A DNA stretch of 64,000 nt from Bacteroidales bacterium UBA6431 (GTDB taxonomy: Bacteria > Bacteroidota > Bacteroidia > Bacteroidales > UBA932), in NCBI GenBank assembly GCA_002439095.1, contig DJOT01000019.1, forward strand, positions 62,001-126,000, given 5' to 3'. Below, in pieces: positions 44,864-51,739 of this stretch (positions are counted from its first letter, which is position 1; every line of letters starts with the position of its first letter). The position numbers and the translations under genes are program-made. The notes beneath the pieces are model-generated. The model saw only the letters and a list, made by a program, of their open reading frames with translations. It did no database searches and was not told where the DNA came from.

Positions 44864-46825
44864 TTAATAATTGTTTTTTATAAGATAGAAATGACCGTCT
44901 TCGGCTCCGAGGAGCAAATCAAACTTGCCGTCCTTGTCCCAGTCAACAGGAGTCGGACATACCGTATGCCCTTCAAGCACAGTATCACACAGGTTACCCT
45001 TATATTCAAACCAAGCAATGCCATTCTGATCTTTGACATTCCTGAACCATGCAGCATTCTGGCTGTCTACTATCAGGTCTTGACTTCCGTCTCCATCCCA
45101 ATCCACAAAACATATCTTTCTTCTGCCGGAAGACCCGGCTTTCCCACTGTTGAGTCTGAGAGGCCCCGGAGATGCGTTTACCACCCCCGCACCATTGCTG
45201 TAGAGCGAGCAATTCACCCCATAAAAGATCCTCCTGCCCGGCTTGAAGCATACTTTTCCTTTCGATGATGCAACCCTTTCGTAAAAGGCCAGATAGCCTT
45301 CTTGATCCAGAATTACAAGGTCTTCAAGACCGTCACCATTCCAATCAATAATCACAGGAGAAGTCCTCCATTGCGTCACCAACGTGCCTGGTTCAGGATT
45401 CCACCAGTTCCAAGCAGGCTTCGGTGTAGCATCAGACCAATCCACATACACAGGCTGCGGCGCGTAAAAATCAAGACCATCTTTACTTCCCTTATTTCTT
45501 AGCCATTCAATCTTCCCGATTATGGAGTTGTATATTATGTCTTTCCTCCCGTCACCGTCCAGATCAGCCACGGCCAATACCGTGTACCCCCATTTTCTTT
45601 CAGCCGGCCCCTGAATTGATCCATTCTCTCCGGCCATGATGCGAAAAGGCTTTCCTTTCACTTTTATCAGTTCAGGCTCAGCCCACACGGGATCTGGGCC
45701 TCCGGACAAATTCTTTATGACTGCTATCTCCCCTGACGAATTGCCTGTCACAAGGTCGTCTTTACCATCGCCATCCCAGTCAACCGAATACGGAGTTGCC
45801 AAAGCTCCGAACTTCAGAAGATCAGCCTTCTGCCTTAAATACAGCGGGTCCTCAAACTGAGGAATTCCCTTACAGATTTTTCCTGTATTCTTCAGCCACG
45901 CCACACGGCCATCTTCATCCCCTATTATAAGATCCGGCAAGCCATCGCCGTCGAAATCGGAGACAACCGGAACTATCATCTCAAGATGCATGCGGATTTC
46001 CCCATGCTTGTTTGAAAGACGAAAACCCTTTGCGAATTCCGGAGCCTCACGCGTGCCGACATTTTCAAACCAAGTAAGCCCGTCAACAAATTCCCCGCAG
46101 ATGAGGTCCAGATCACCATCGCCGTCGAAATCGGCAATGCATGGAACGGGAGCCCCATATACATCAATCGGCTCTCCACCGGCCAGAACCTTACCTCTGT
46201 TGATATATTTGCCACCCACATTCTCAAGCAGATAAACATATCCATGCAATGGCCCGTTCTTCCAAACCCCTTCTGAATCGAATGCGTTGTCCCATCCATA
46301 ATCGTCCCAAGTGTCAATACCGACAATTATGTCTTTATCGCCATCATTGTCCCAATCCACATAATTCCACATATTGCTTCTGGTGCTTTTGAAAGTCGCA
46401 CCTAAACGCTCACCCTCGTATTCAATCGTCTTTGGACTGCTGTAAAGTACTTCAAAAAAATTCTCCCACTCACAATCTTTGGACATGACGAATGCTTTGC
46501 CATCGACTTCTGAAAACCTCACATTGTCCTTCCCTATAGCGGACAGTTTCTTGGCCTTATCGAAAAAAGGCTTACTGTTGCTCCCTATATTCCTGAAATA
46601 ATACAATCCTTTATAGGGCTTGTCCGGAGCGGAAACAATAAGATCTTTCAATCCGTCACCATCATAATCGTACGGGATGGGCACACACCACAGGCCAACA
46701 CCGAGGTCGCAGGATATGTCCTGATTGTAACGGACAGGTACGGCTTCATTCTGAGCGGAAACACTATTCCCCACCATGATCATCATGGCTGCAATAATTG
46801 AAGATGAAAACTTGGTTCGCAACAT
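44864..46825 (-). CDS. Secreted FG-GAP/VCBS repeat protein, probable beta-propeller
   Basis: From the ATG at 46825 the protein is 653 residues with a signal peptide (FSSSIIAAMMIMVGNSVSAQ). Nine FG-GAP type calcium-binding repeats are visible, for example DYDGDGLKDLIV, DWDNDGDKDIIV, DFDGDGDLDLIC, DFDGDGLPDLII, DWDGDGKDDLVT, DLDGDGRKDIIY, DWNGDGLEDLVI, DWDGDGSQDLIV and DWDKDGKFDLLL. The whole protein is probably a beta-propeller. The role is unknown: it could bind or cleave the glycan of this locus, since it has its own operator at 46828-46841 and heads the aldolase-symporter-fucI run. A longer start at 46873 would span the operator and is unlikely. Confidence 0.88.
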   Translation of the reverse strand: MLRTKFSSSIIAAMMIMVGNSVSAQNEAVPVRYNQDISCDLGVGLWCVPIPYDYDGDGLKDLIVSAPDKPYKGLYYFRNIGSNSKPFFDKAKKLSAIGKDNVRFSEVDGKAFVMSKDCEWENFFEVLYSSPKTIEYEGERLGATFKSTRSNMWNYVDWDNDGDKDIIVGIDTWDDYGWDNAFDSEGVWKNGPLHGYVYLLENVGGKYINRGKVLAGGEPIDVYGAPVPCIADFDGDGDLDLICGEFVDGLTWFENVGTREAPEFAKGFRLSNKHGEIRMHLEMIVPVVSDFDGDGLPDLIIGDEDGRVAWLKNTGKICKGIPQFEDPLYLRQKADLLKFGALATPYSVDWDGDGKDDLVTGNSSGEIAVIKNLSGGPDPVWAEPELIKVKGKPFRIMAGENGSIQGPAERKWGYTVLAVADLDGDGRKDIIYNSIIGKIEWLRNKGSKDGLDFYAPQPVYVDWSDATPKPAWNWWNPEPGTLVTQWRTSPVIIDWNGDGLEDLVILDQEGYLAFYERVASSKGKVCFKPGRRIFYGVNCSLYSNGAGVVNASPGPLRLNSGKAGSSGRRKICFVDWDGDGSQDLIVDSQNAAWFRNVKDQNGIAWFEYKGNLCDTVLEGHTVCPTPVDWDKDGKFDLLLGAEDGHFYLIKNNY

Positions 46826-46827
46826 AA

Positions 46828-46841
46828 TTATAACGTTATAA
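46828..46841 (-). promoter_or_regulatory. LacI-type operator before the FG-GAP gene
   Basis: The perfect palindrome TTATAACGTTATAA ends 2 nt before the ATG at 46825. Binding here would block the start of the FG-GAP-aldolase-symporter-fucI transcript. Confidence 0.85.
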
Positions 46842-46856
46842 CTACATGGTAAAAAA

Positions 46857-47885
46857 TTATCTTTCAGTATCAATGACCTCAGCCGTCAGGACCACGTGCG
46901 GACACACGCCGTCATCACGAGTCCCGGCCATCTCACCCATGAGGATGTTGACCAATTCTGCGGCAAAAGACTCCAGCGGCTGCCTCACATACAAAAGATC
47001 CGTACGATAGATTTCAAACGCATCATTTTCGTCAAAGGCAGCAATTCCGAAGTCCTGAGGTATTGAGAATCCCTTTCTGAAAATAGCGGACATCCCCTGA
47101 ACCGCCAATGAGTTGGTGGCGAAAACGAACGCTTCCACTCCTCTTTTTCTAGCATCGGCGATAATGTTTTCGATGGAAGAAGCAGAAGCATGATGCTCCA
47201 CCCGATGAATGTTTGAGAGTCCACCCAGCCCTGCAGCGGACATGCATTCAGCATAACCATTTTCCCTGTCTTTAATATTGGACAAATCCATCGAGTATGA
47301 GATCATCTCGATAAGCCTATAACCCTTATCTATCAGTTTACGGGTCAGAGCATGCGCGGCATTCCGGTTGTCCAGCAAGACCGAAGGGAGGTCAATACCC
47401 CTGACGGACCTGTCAAACAGAACGACCGGAATCTCTTTATCAAGAAATGGTTGAACTCCTGATGAAGCACCATCACTTGGAACCACAATGCAACCGTCGA
47501 TTCCCTTATCAATGAAGACACGGGCCAACTGTTCCTGCTTTCTCGGATCCTCATCAGTGCTTCCGAACAGGACAGAAAAGCTGTGGCGATATGCGGCATC
47601 TTCGATCATCCTTGCAACTTCAGCGAAAAAAGGATTGGCAATATCAGAGAGAATGACCCCGATGGTGTTGTATTTCCCGCTCTTAAGAGCCCGGGCTGAA
47701 GTGTTCGGATGGTAATTTAGCCTCTTCGCAACCTCAAGCACACGCGATGCCGTCTCAGGATTTACCCTATAATTCCTTTCTCCATCCGATGCGTTCCTCA
47801 TCACAAAAGACACCAAGGCGGGAGAAACTCCTGCCTCTCTCGCGATATCCTTCACCGTGACGTTATTATCGTGTTGTCGACTCAT
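46857..47885 (-). CDS. LacI-family transcriptional regulator
   Basis: The 342-residue repressor has the N-terminal helix-turn-helix VTVKDIAREAGVSPALVSFV and the hinge helix NYHPNTSARALKSGK, followed by the periplasmic-binding-like effector domain (TIGVILSDIANPFFAEV, GIDGCIVVPSDG, GIAAFDENDAFEIY). Three copies of one palindrome, before its own gene, the FG-GAP gene and susC, are its probable operators. The effector is probably a sugar or sugar phosphate of the fucose/galactose locus. Confidence 0.92.
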   Translation of the reverse strand: MSRQHDNNVTVKDIAREAGVSPALVSFVMRNASDGERNYRVNPETASRVLEVAKRLNYHPNTSARALKSGKYNTIGVILSDIANPFFAEVARMIEDAAYRHSFSVLFGSTDEDPRKQEQLARVFIDKGIDGCIVVPSDGASSGVQPFLDKEIPVVLFDRSVRGIDLPSVLLDNRNAAHALTRKLIDKGYRLIEMISYSMDLSNIKDRENGYAECMSAAGLGGLSNIHRVEHHASASSIENIIADARKRGVEAFVFATNSLAVQGMSAIFRKGFSIPQDFGIAAFDENDAFEIYRTDLLYVRQPLESFAAELVNILMGEMAGTRDDGVCPHVVLTAEVIDTER

Positions 47886-47902
47886 GTGGATGACTTTTGC
47901 CG

Positions 47903-47910
47903 CAAATATA
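47903..47910 (-). promoter_or_regulatory. -7 promoter element of the lacI-type gene
   Basis: TATATTTG on the minus strand lies 17 nt upstream of the ATG at 47885 and touches the operator at 47911-47924. Confidence 0.6.
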
Positions 47911-47924
47911 TTATAACGTTATAA
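47911..47924 (-). promoter_or_regulatory. LacI-type operator at the lacI promoter (autoregulation)
   Basis: The perfect palindrome TTATAACGTTATAA lies in the -33/-7 spacer directly against the -7 element, so the regulator very likely represses itself. Confidence 0.85.
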
Positions 47925-47969
47925 CAAATCCAAATTAATTTTCAAAAATCTTTCATGGCGACCCGAAAT

Positions 47970-49403
47970 TCAGAACCGAAACAGGTCTTCCATTGTGACA
48001 ACCTTCTGGAAACGGCTGGAATACTCGTTCTTCTTCAAGCCATATGTTGTTATCAGAACGCTGACGACACTTCTTTTATTTCCGAACAACTCAGCCGTCC
48101 TCTCCACGCGGCTCATGATTTTTCTTGAATATGAGGAGTTCAGGGAGAACTCATCATTGCAGAACTTGATTTCACACACGTCAACTACCCTGTCTGCCCT
48201 GTCGATCAGAAGATCAACCTGCATGCCTTCTTGCCCATCGGAACTGTCTACGGTCCATTCAGACTCAGTCGTCAACACACCTGAAATGCCCAAAGCATAT
48301 TTAACCTGTTCAATATGGCCGAATACTGTCTCCTCAAAAGCCAACCCCAACCAGCTATACATGGCCGGCGAATGGTAATTCATCTGCCAGAAATTTTCCT
48401 TGTCCCTGTTTTGCTTCGCATAATGCAGATAGAATGAGCAGAACGGGTCAGATATCCGGAATTTGGTCTTCTTTTCCCCGAAAGGCTTGTATGATAATAT
48501 CAATCTACTTTTCTCCAATGCCTTGAGGGCTGTCGAGAATGTTCCTCCGGCTGACAGTTTCAGCTGATCCACAATTTCCTCCCGGGTCAGGCCAGTCCGT
48601 TTCATTCCGATAGCTGTCATGATTGCCTTAAGGGCATCAGGATTGGCAAACTGGGACGAAAACAATTTATCAAATTCATCATACAGAAGAGAGTCCTTAT
48701 TGAACAACAGCGCATCGATATTCTGCACTACACTTAGATCCTCTCGGAATTGCGACAGATAATACGGTATGCCACCAAATGCCATATAAGCCTGGACAAT
48801 ATCGTATTTGTCCAGATGAAAACCTTCCTCCTCAAAAAACATCTCGCACTCATGTAAAGTAAACGGCTTCACATAAATGCTTGAAGTCACCCTGTCATAC
48901 AAACCTCCTCTATTGTCGAGCATTTCATCGCAGATCCATGAAGTGGCAGACCCGCAGACGATAAGCTTCACATAATTTCTGGAAGAGCACCAGTCATTGC
49001 AAAAATGCTCAAAAGCACTTAAAAAACAAGATCGCGGCGTGTCCATCCATGGGAGTTCATCGATAAATATCACCTGATTTGAACCGTCAGCCTTGCTGTC
49101 AAGAAGCTCTTGAAGCATATGAAAAGCGTCCGCCCATGATTCCGGACAAGATTTCTCATTCTTCAAACCAAATGATTTCATAGAATAATAAAACTCACTC
49201 AGCTGTTCACGCAAAAGGCCCTTGGAGGAGCGCCTGTCAACAGGCGAAACACCAGTATGCTTGAAAGCATATTTGTTCCCGAAAAATTCATTCACGAGAA
49301 ACGTCTTCCCGACACGACGTCTTCCATAGACCACGACAATCTGGGACTTGTTTTTATCCAACGCCCTTTGCAACATTTGTCTTTCCAATTCTCTTCCTAC
49401 CAT
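47970..49403 (-). CDS. AAA ATPase with DUF234-type nuclease-like C-terminus
   Basis: The 477-residue protein is of the archaeal-type AAA ATPase/DUF234 family. Walker A is YGRRRVGKTFLV (about 26-37) and Walker B VIFIDELPWMD (about 111-121). A winged-helix region follows (about 285-340: RTGLTREEIVDQL), and the C-terminal domain has VDLLID and VCEIKFC, the Asp and Glu-x-Lys of a PD-(D/E)XK-like fold. The function of this family is unknown. Three TTATTTGGCCG sites lie just upstream. Confidence 0.88.
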   Translation of the reverse strand: MVGRELERQMLQRALDKNKSQIVVVYGRRRVGKTFLVNEFFGNKYAFKHTGVSPVDRRSSKGLLREQLSEFYYSMKSFGLKNEKSCPESWADAFHMLQELLDSKADGSNQVIFIDELPWMDTPRSCFLSAFEHFCNDWCSSRNYVKLIVCGSATSWICDEMLDNRGGLYDRVTSSIYVKPFTLHECEMFFEEEGFHLDKYDIVQAYMAFGGIPYYLSQFREDLSVVQNIDALLFNKDSLLYDEFDKLFSSQFANPDALKAIMTAIGMKRTGLTREEIVDQLKLSAGGTFSTALKALEKSRLILSYKPFGEKKTKFRISDPFCSFYLHYAKQNRDKENFWQMNYHSPAMYSWLGLAFEETVFGHIEQVKYALGISGVLTTESEWTVDSSDGQEGMQVDLLIDRADRVVDVCEIKFCNDEFSLNSSYSRKIMSRVERTAELFGNKRSVVSVLITTYGLKKNEYSSRFQKVVTMEDLFRF

Positions 49404-49412
49404 ATAGATTCC

Positions 49413-49475
49413 TTATTTGGCCGTAAAGCTACTAAAAATCGCTGTTTCGGCCAAATAAAATTCCTTATTTGGCCG
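49413..49475 (-). promoter_or_regulatory. Triple TTATTTGGCCG site upstream of the DUF234-type ATPase
   Basis: TTATTTGGCCG occurs at 49413-49423 and 49465-49475, and in inverted form (CGGCCAAATAA) at 49448-49458. The nearest copy is 9 nt from the start codon. The GGCC core with TTATTT on one side suggests a binding site, possibly for the encoded ATPase itself. Confidence 0.6.
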
Positions 49476-49517
49476 AAATGGAGAACTCCGTCCATCTTCA
49501 GCCAGTCATCCTTCCCT

Positions 49518-49602
49518 GAGCCGGCAGAAGCTTAGGCTTCCCCTGTGGCAGCGGTATGCAATTTTCCATACCCCCTTCCTCTGGTCGGTGTGCAGGTAGG
49601 GG
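49518..49602 (+). repeat. Remnant resembling the 3' end of an AAA-nuclease gene
   Basis: GCCGGCAGAAGCTTAG resembles the end of both AAA-nuclease genes (GCCGACAGAAGCTGAG), and the following GCAGCGGTATGCAATTTTCC resembles the flank after copy B (GCAGAGCTGCAATTTCC). It runs into the AGGTAGGGG arm at 49594. The upstream part of the gene is missing. The rest of the 49404-49841 gap holds the regulatory sites, the palindrome element and a promoter. Confidence 0.55.
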
Positions 49603-49676
49603 TATTTTCAGGACACGCCTCCAGACCCTCCCGGGTCTAAAGGTATGGGTAAGAACCACGGAAATTACCCATACCT
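49594..49676 (+). repeat. Paired-palindrome element, copy 3 (left of AAA-nuclease B), partly lost
   Basis: The first palindrome keeps only its left arm AGGTAGGGG (49594-49602). The second (49641-49676) is perfect: AGGTATGGGTAA pairs with TTACCCATACCT across a 12-nt loop. It is 36 nt long, like the others. Confidence 0.75.
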
Positions 49677-49682
49677 CCAGAC
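49611..49682 (+). repeat. Direct repeat, left copy, bracketing AAA-nuclease B
   Basis: About 72 bp (starting GGACACGCCTCCAGACCCTC and ending ATACCTCCAGA) closely match 51503-51573 in the same orientation. They include the second palindrome of each element. Confidence 0.8.
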
Positions 49683-49795
49683 TGATGCTACGGATGGCCA
49701 AGAAGAGGGCGGGGCATCGGATATTGTCAGGAAAAAAACGCTGTGCTATTCGATACGTTATTCATCACGCCCTTTCATTTTTCTTGGTGAAAGGC

Positions 49796-49803
49796 TATAT
49801 TTG
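49796..49803 (+). promoter_or_regulatory. -7 promoter element of AAA-nuclease gene B
   Basis: TATATTTG lies 38 nt before the ATG at 49842. The preceding CCCTTTCATTTTT is shared with the region before copy A, but in B the leader is longer. Confidence 0.55.
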
Positions 49804-49841
49804 CATTTGCCGGTGCTGTTACTGGCGAAAAGGAGTGAACC

Positions 49842-51386
49842 ATGTTGTACCCTATCGGAATACAGAGTTTTTCTGAGATCCGCAATGGCGGATATGTCTA
49901 TGTGGACAAGACTGCGTTGATCTACAGCCTCACATCGACAGGCAAGTACTATTTCCTGAGCCGGCCGAGGCGCTTCGGGAAGAGCCTTCTCGTCTCGACG
50001 CTGGAGGCTTATTTCCGTGGTCGTAAGGATCTTTTCAAGGGTCTGGCCATAGAGGAACTGGAGAAGGACTGGGTCGAGTATCCGGTGCTGCGTCTGGATC
50101 TGACGGGGAGCAGGTACACTTCTGTGAATGATTTGCGGGAGAATCTGGCCCTTCACCTGTCGGGATGGGAAAGGACGTACGGAAAGGACGATGAATTCAC
50201 TGAGCCGGCAGCCAGATTCAAGGCCGTCATCGACGCGGCGTACCGCAAGACTGGGCGCAAGGTGGTGATCCTCATCGATGAGTACGACAAGCCGATAGTG
50301 GACAACATCGACGACCAAGTTCTAATGGATGCGTTCCGCCGCGAGCTTCAGGGCTTCTACAGCGTCATCAAGGGAAAGGACGAGTTCATCCGCTTCGCAT
50401 TCCTCACGGGGGTCACCAAACTCGGGAAGATGAGCATCTTCAGCGGGCTCAACAATCTCAACGACATCTCGATGGATCTTGGTTTTTCGGACATCTGCGG
50501 AGTGTCAGAGGCGGAGTTGAAAGAGTATTTCGACGGGAGCGTGACGGAACTGGCCGAAGCCTGCCGGATGAGCCGGGAGGAATGCTACTCCAAGCTCAAG
50601 ACGATGTACGACGGCTATCATTTCAACGAGAGCGCTTCTGGGGTTTATAATACAGACAGTTTGCTGAAAACGTTCAAGGCAAATGAATTCCGCATGTACT
50701 GGTTCGAGACTGGAACCCCGACGTTCCTTGTCCGCTACTTTGAGCGAAGCCGCTACAATCTGGCCAGCATATGCAAAGAAAAGGTTCCGGAGGCTACCCT
50801 CGCAAATGTAGATTATGAGACTCCGTCACTGCTTACGCAGATGTATCAGACAGGCTGCTTGACAATCTCGAGCTACGACTGCCGCTTCAAAACCTACAAT
50901 CTCGATTACCCTAATAAAGAGGTCAAGTATGGATTCGTAAATTTCCTCTGCCAGTTTTATGCTCAAGGCCTTATAAACGGAAAATTTTCCATATCCAGTT
51001 TCGTTTGTGACATAGAGAAAGGCGATGTGCTGGGTTTCATGGACCGCTTCACCTCGTTCCTCTCGGACAACAACTATGAGATCCAGGGCGACCTTGAACT
51101 GTATTTCCAGAACACGATGTCGGTGATGCTCAAGATGATGGGGCTGTATGTCAAGACGGAGTACCGCACCTCCAACGGGCGGATAGACATAATCTTCGAC
51201 ACCGACAAATACGTCTACATCATCGAACTGAAGCGCGACCTCTCGCCAGAAGAAGCACTGAAACAGATCGAGGCAAAGGGCTACGACAAGCCGTTCCTCT
51301 CAAGCGGCAAGGAAATTATTAAGCTCGGCATCAACTTCTCATCTCAGACCCGCACCGTGGACGGCTGGAAAGCCGACAGAAGCTGA
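49842..51386 (+). CDS. AAA-ATPase-like / PD-(D/E)XK nuclease family protein, copy B
   Basis: The 514-residue paralogue of 31282-32826 has the same motifs: Walker A SRPRRFGKSLLVS, Walker B VVILIDEYDKPI, and the C-terminal nuclease residues RIDIIF, YIIELKRD and QIEAKGY. DNA outside two variable blocks is almost the same as in copy A, including silent sites, while residues about 75-125 and 300-390 have clearly diverged. The function is unknown. It lies inside 70-bp direct repeats between the DUF234 ATPase and htpG. Confidence 0.88.
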   Translation: MLYPIGIQSFSEIRNGGYVYVDKTALIYSLTSTGKYYFLSRPRRFGKSLLVSTLEAYFRGRKDLFKGLAIEELEKDWVEYPVLRLDLTGSRYTSVNDLRENLALHLSGWERTYGKDDEFTEPAARFKAVIDAAYRKTGRKVVILIDEYDKPIVDNIDDQVLMDAFRRELQGFYSVIKGKDEFIRFAFLTGVTKLGKMSIFSGLNNLNDISMDLGFSDICGVSEAELKEYFDGSVTELAEACRMSREECYSKLKTMYDGYHFNESASGVYNTDSLLKTFKANEFRMYWFETGTPTFLVRYFERSRYNLASICKEKVPEATLANVDYETPSLLTQMYQTGCLTISSYDCRFKTYNLDYPNKEVKYGFVNFLCQFYAQGLINGKFSISSFVCDIEKGDVLGFMDRFTSFLSDNNYEIQGDLELYFQNTMSVMLKMMGLYVKTEYRTSNGRIDIIFDTDKYVYIIELKRDLSPEEALKQIEAKGYDKPFLSSGKEIIKLGINFSSQTRTVDGWKADRS

Positions 51387-51448
51387 GACACCCGAGTGCG
51401 CCGGCAGAGCTGCAATTTCCTTCGGGCCCCGCGCATCTGACGCGCTAA

Positions 51449-51568
51449 AGGTAGGGGTATTTATGGCGATTTCCTCCCCTACCTTTGAACGGCACCTCCC
51501 CCAGACACGCCTCCAGACCCTCCCGGCTAAAAAGGTAGGGGTAAAAACCACGGAAAATACCCCAACCT
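51449..51568 (+). repeat. Paired-palindrome element, copy 4 (right of AAA-nuclease B)
   Basis: Palindromes at 51449-51484 (AGGTAGGGG/CCCCTACCT, extended to 11 bp by flanking A and T) and 51533-51568 (AGGTAGGGGTA/TACCCCAACCT) are 36 nt each and 48 nt apart. This is the same architecture as copy 2. The gap 51387-51739 holds this element, the terminator and the 3' block, and no gene. Confidence 0.85.
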
Positions 51569-51573
51569 CCAGA
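51503..51573 (+). repeat. Direct repeat, right copy, bracketing AAA-nuclease B
   Basis: This matches 49611-49682: the shared run ACACGCCTCCAGACCCTCCC is identical, and the second palindrome follows. Confidence 0.8.
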
Positions 51574-51655
51574 GGGCAAAGAAGGCCAAAGAATGCGGCA
51601 TCGCAGCGCGCCACCATGGCGGACAACTAATTGACACTCAATAAATAAACAATTA

Positions 51656-51681
51656 GTCCTCCCCACATCAGCGGGGAGGAC
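51656..51681 (+). terminator. Terminator hairpin after AAA-nuclease B
   Basis: GTCCTCCCC (51656-51664) pairs with GGGGAGGAC (51673-51681) across an 8-nt loop. The stem core is the same as at 33088-33125. Confidence 0.75.
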
Positions 51682-51687
51682 CAACTA

Positions 51688-51729
51688 CTATATACCTATC
51701 ATTCAGATGGTTATCTGCCACCATCCATA
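51688..51729 (+). repeat. Shared 3' boundary block of the AAA-nuclease module, copy B
   Basis: These 42 bp match 33126-33167 with five mismatches and stop about 10 bp before the htpG stop codon. Confidence 0.75.
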
Positions 51730-51739
51730 ATCAGGCAGG

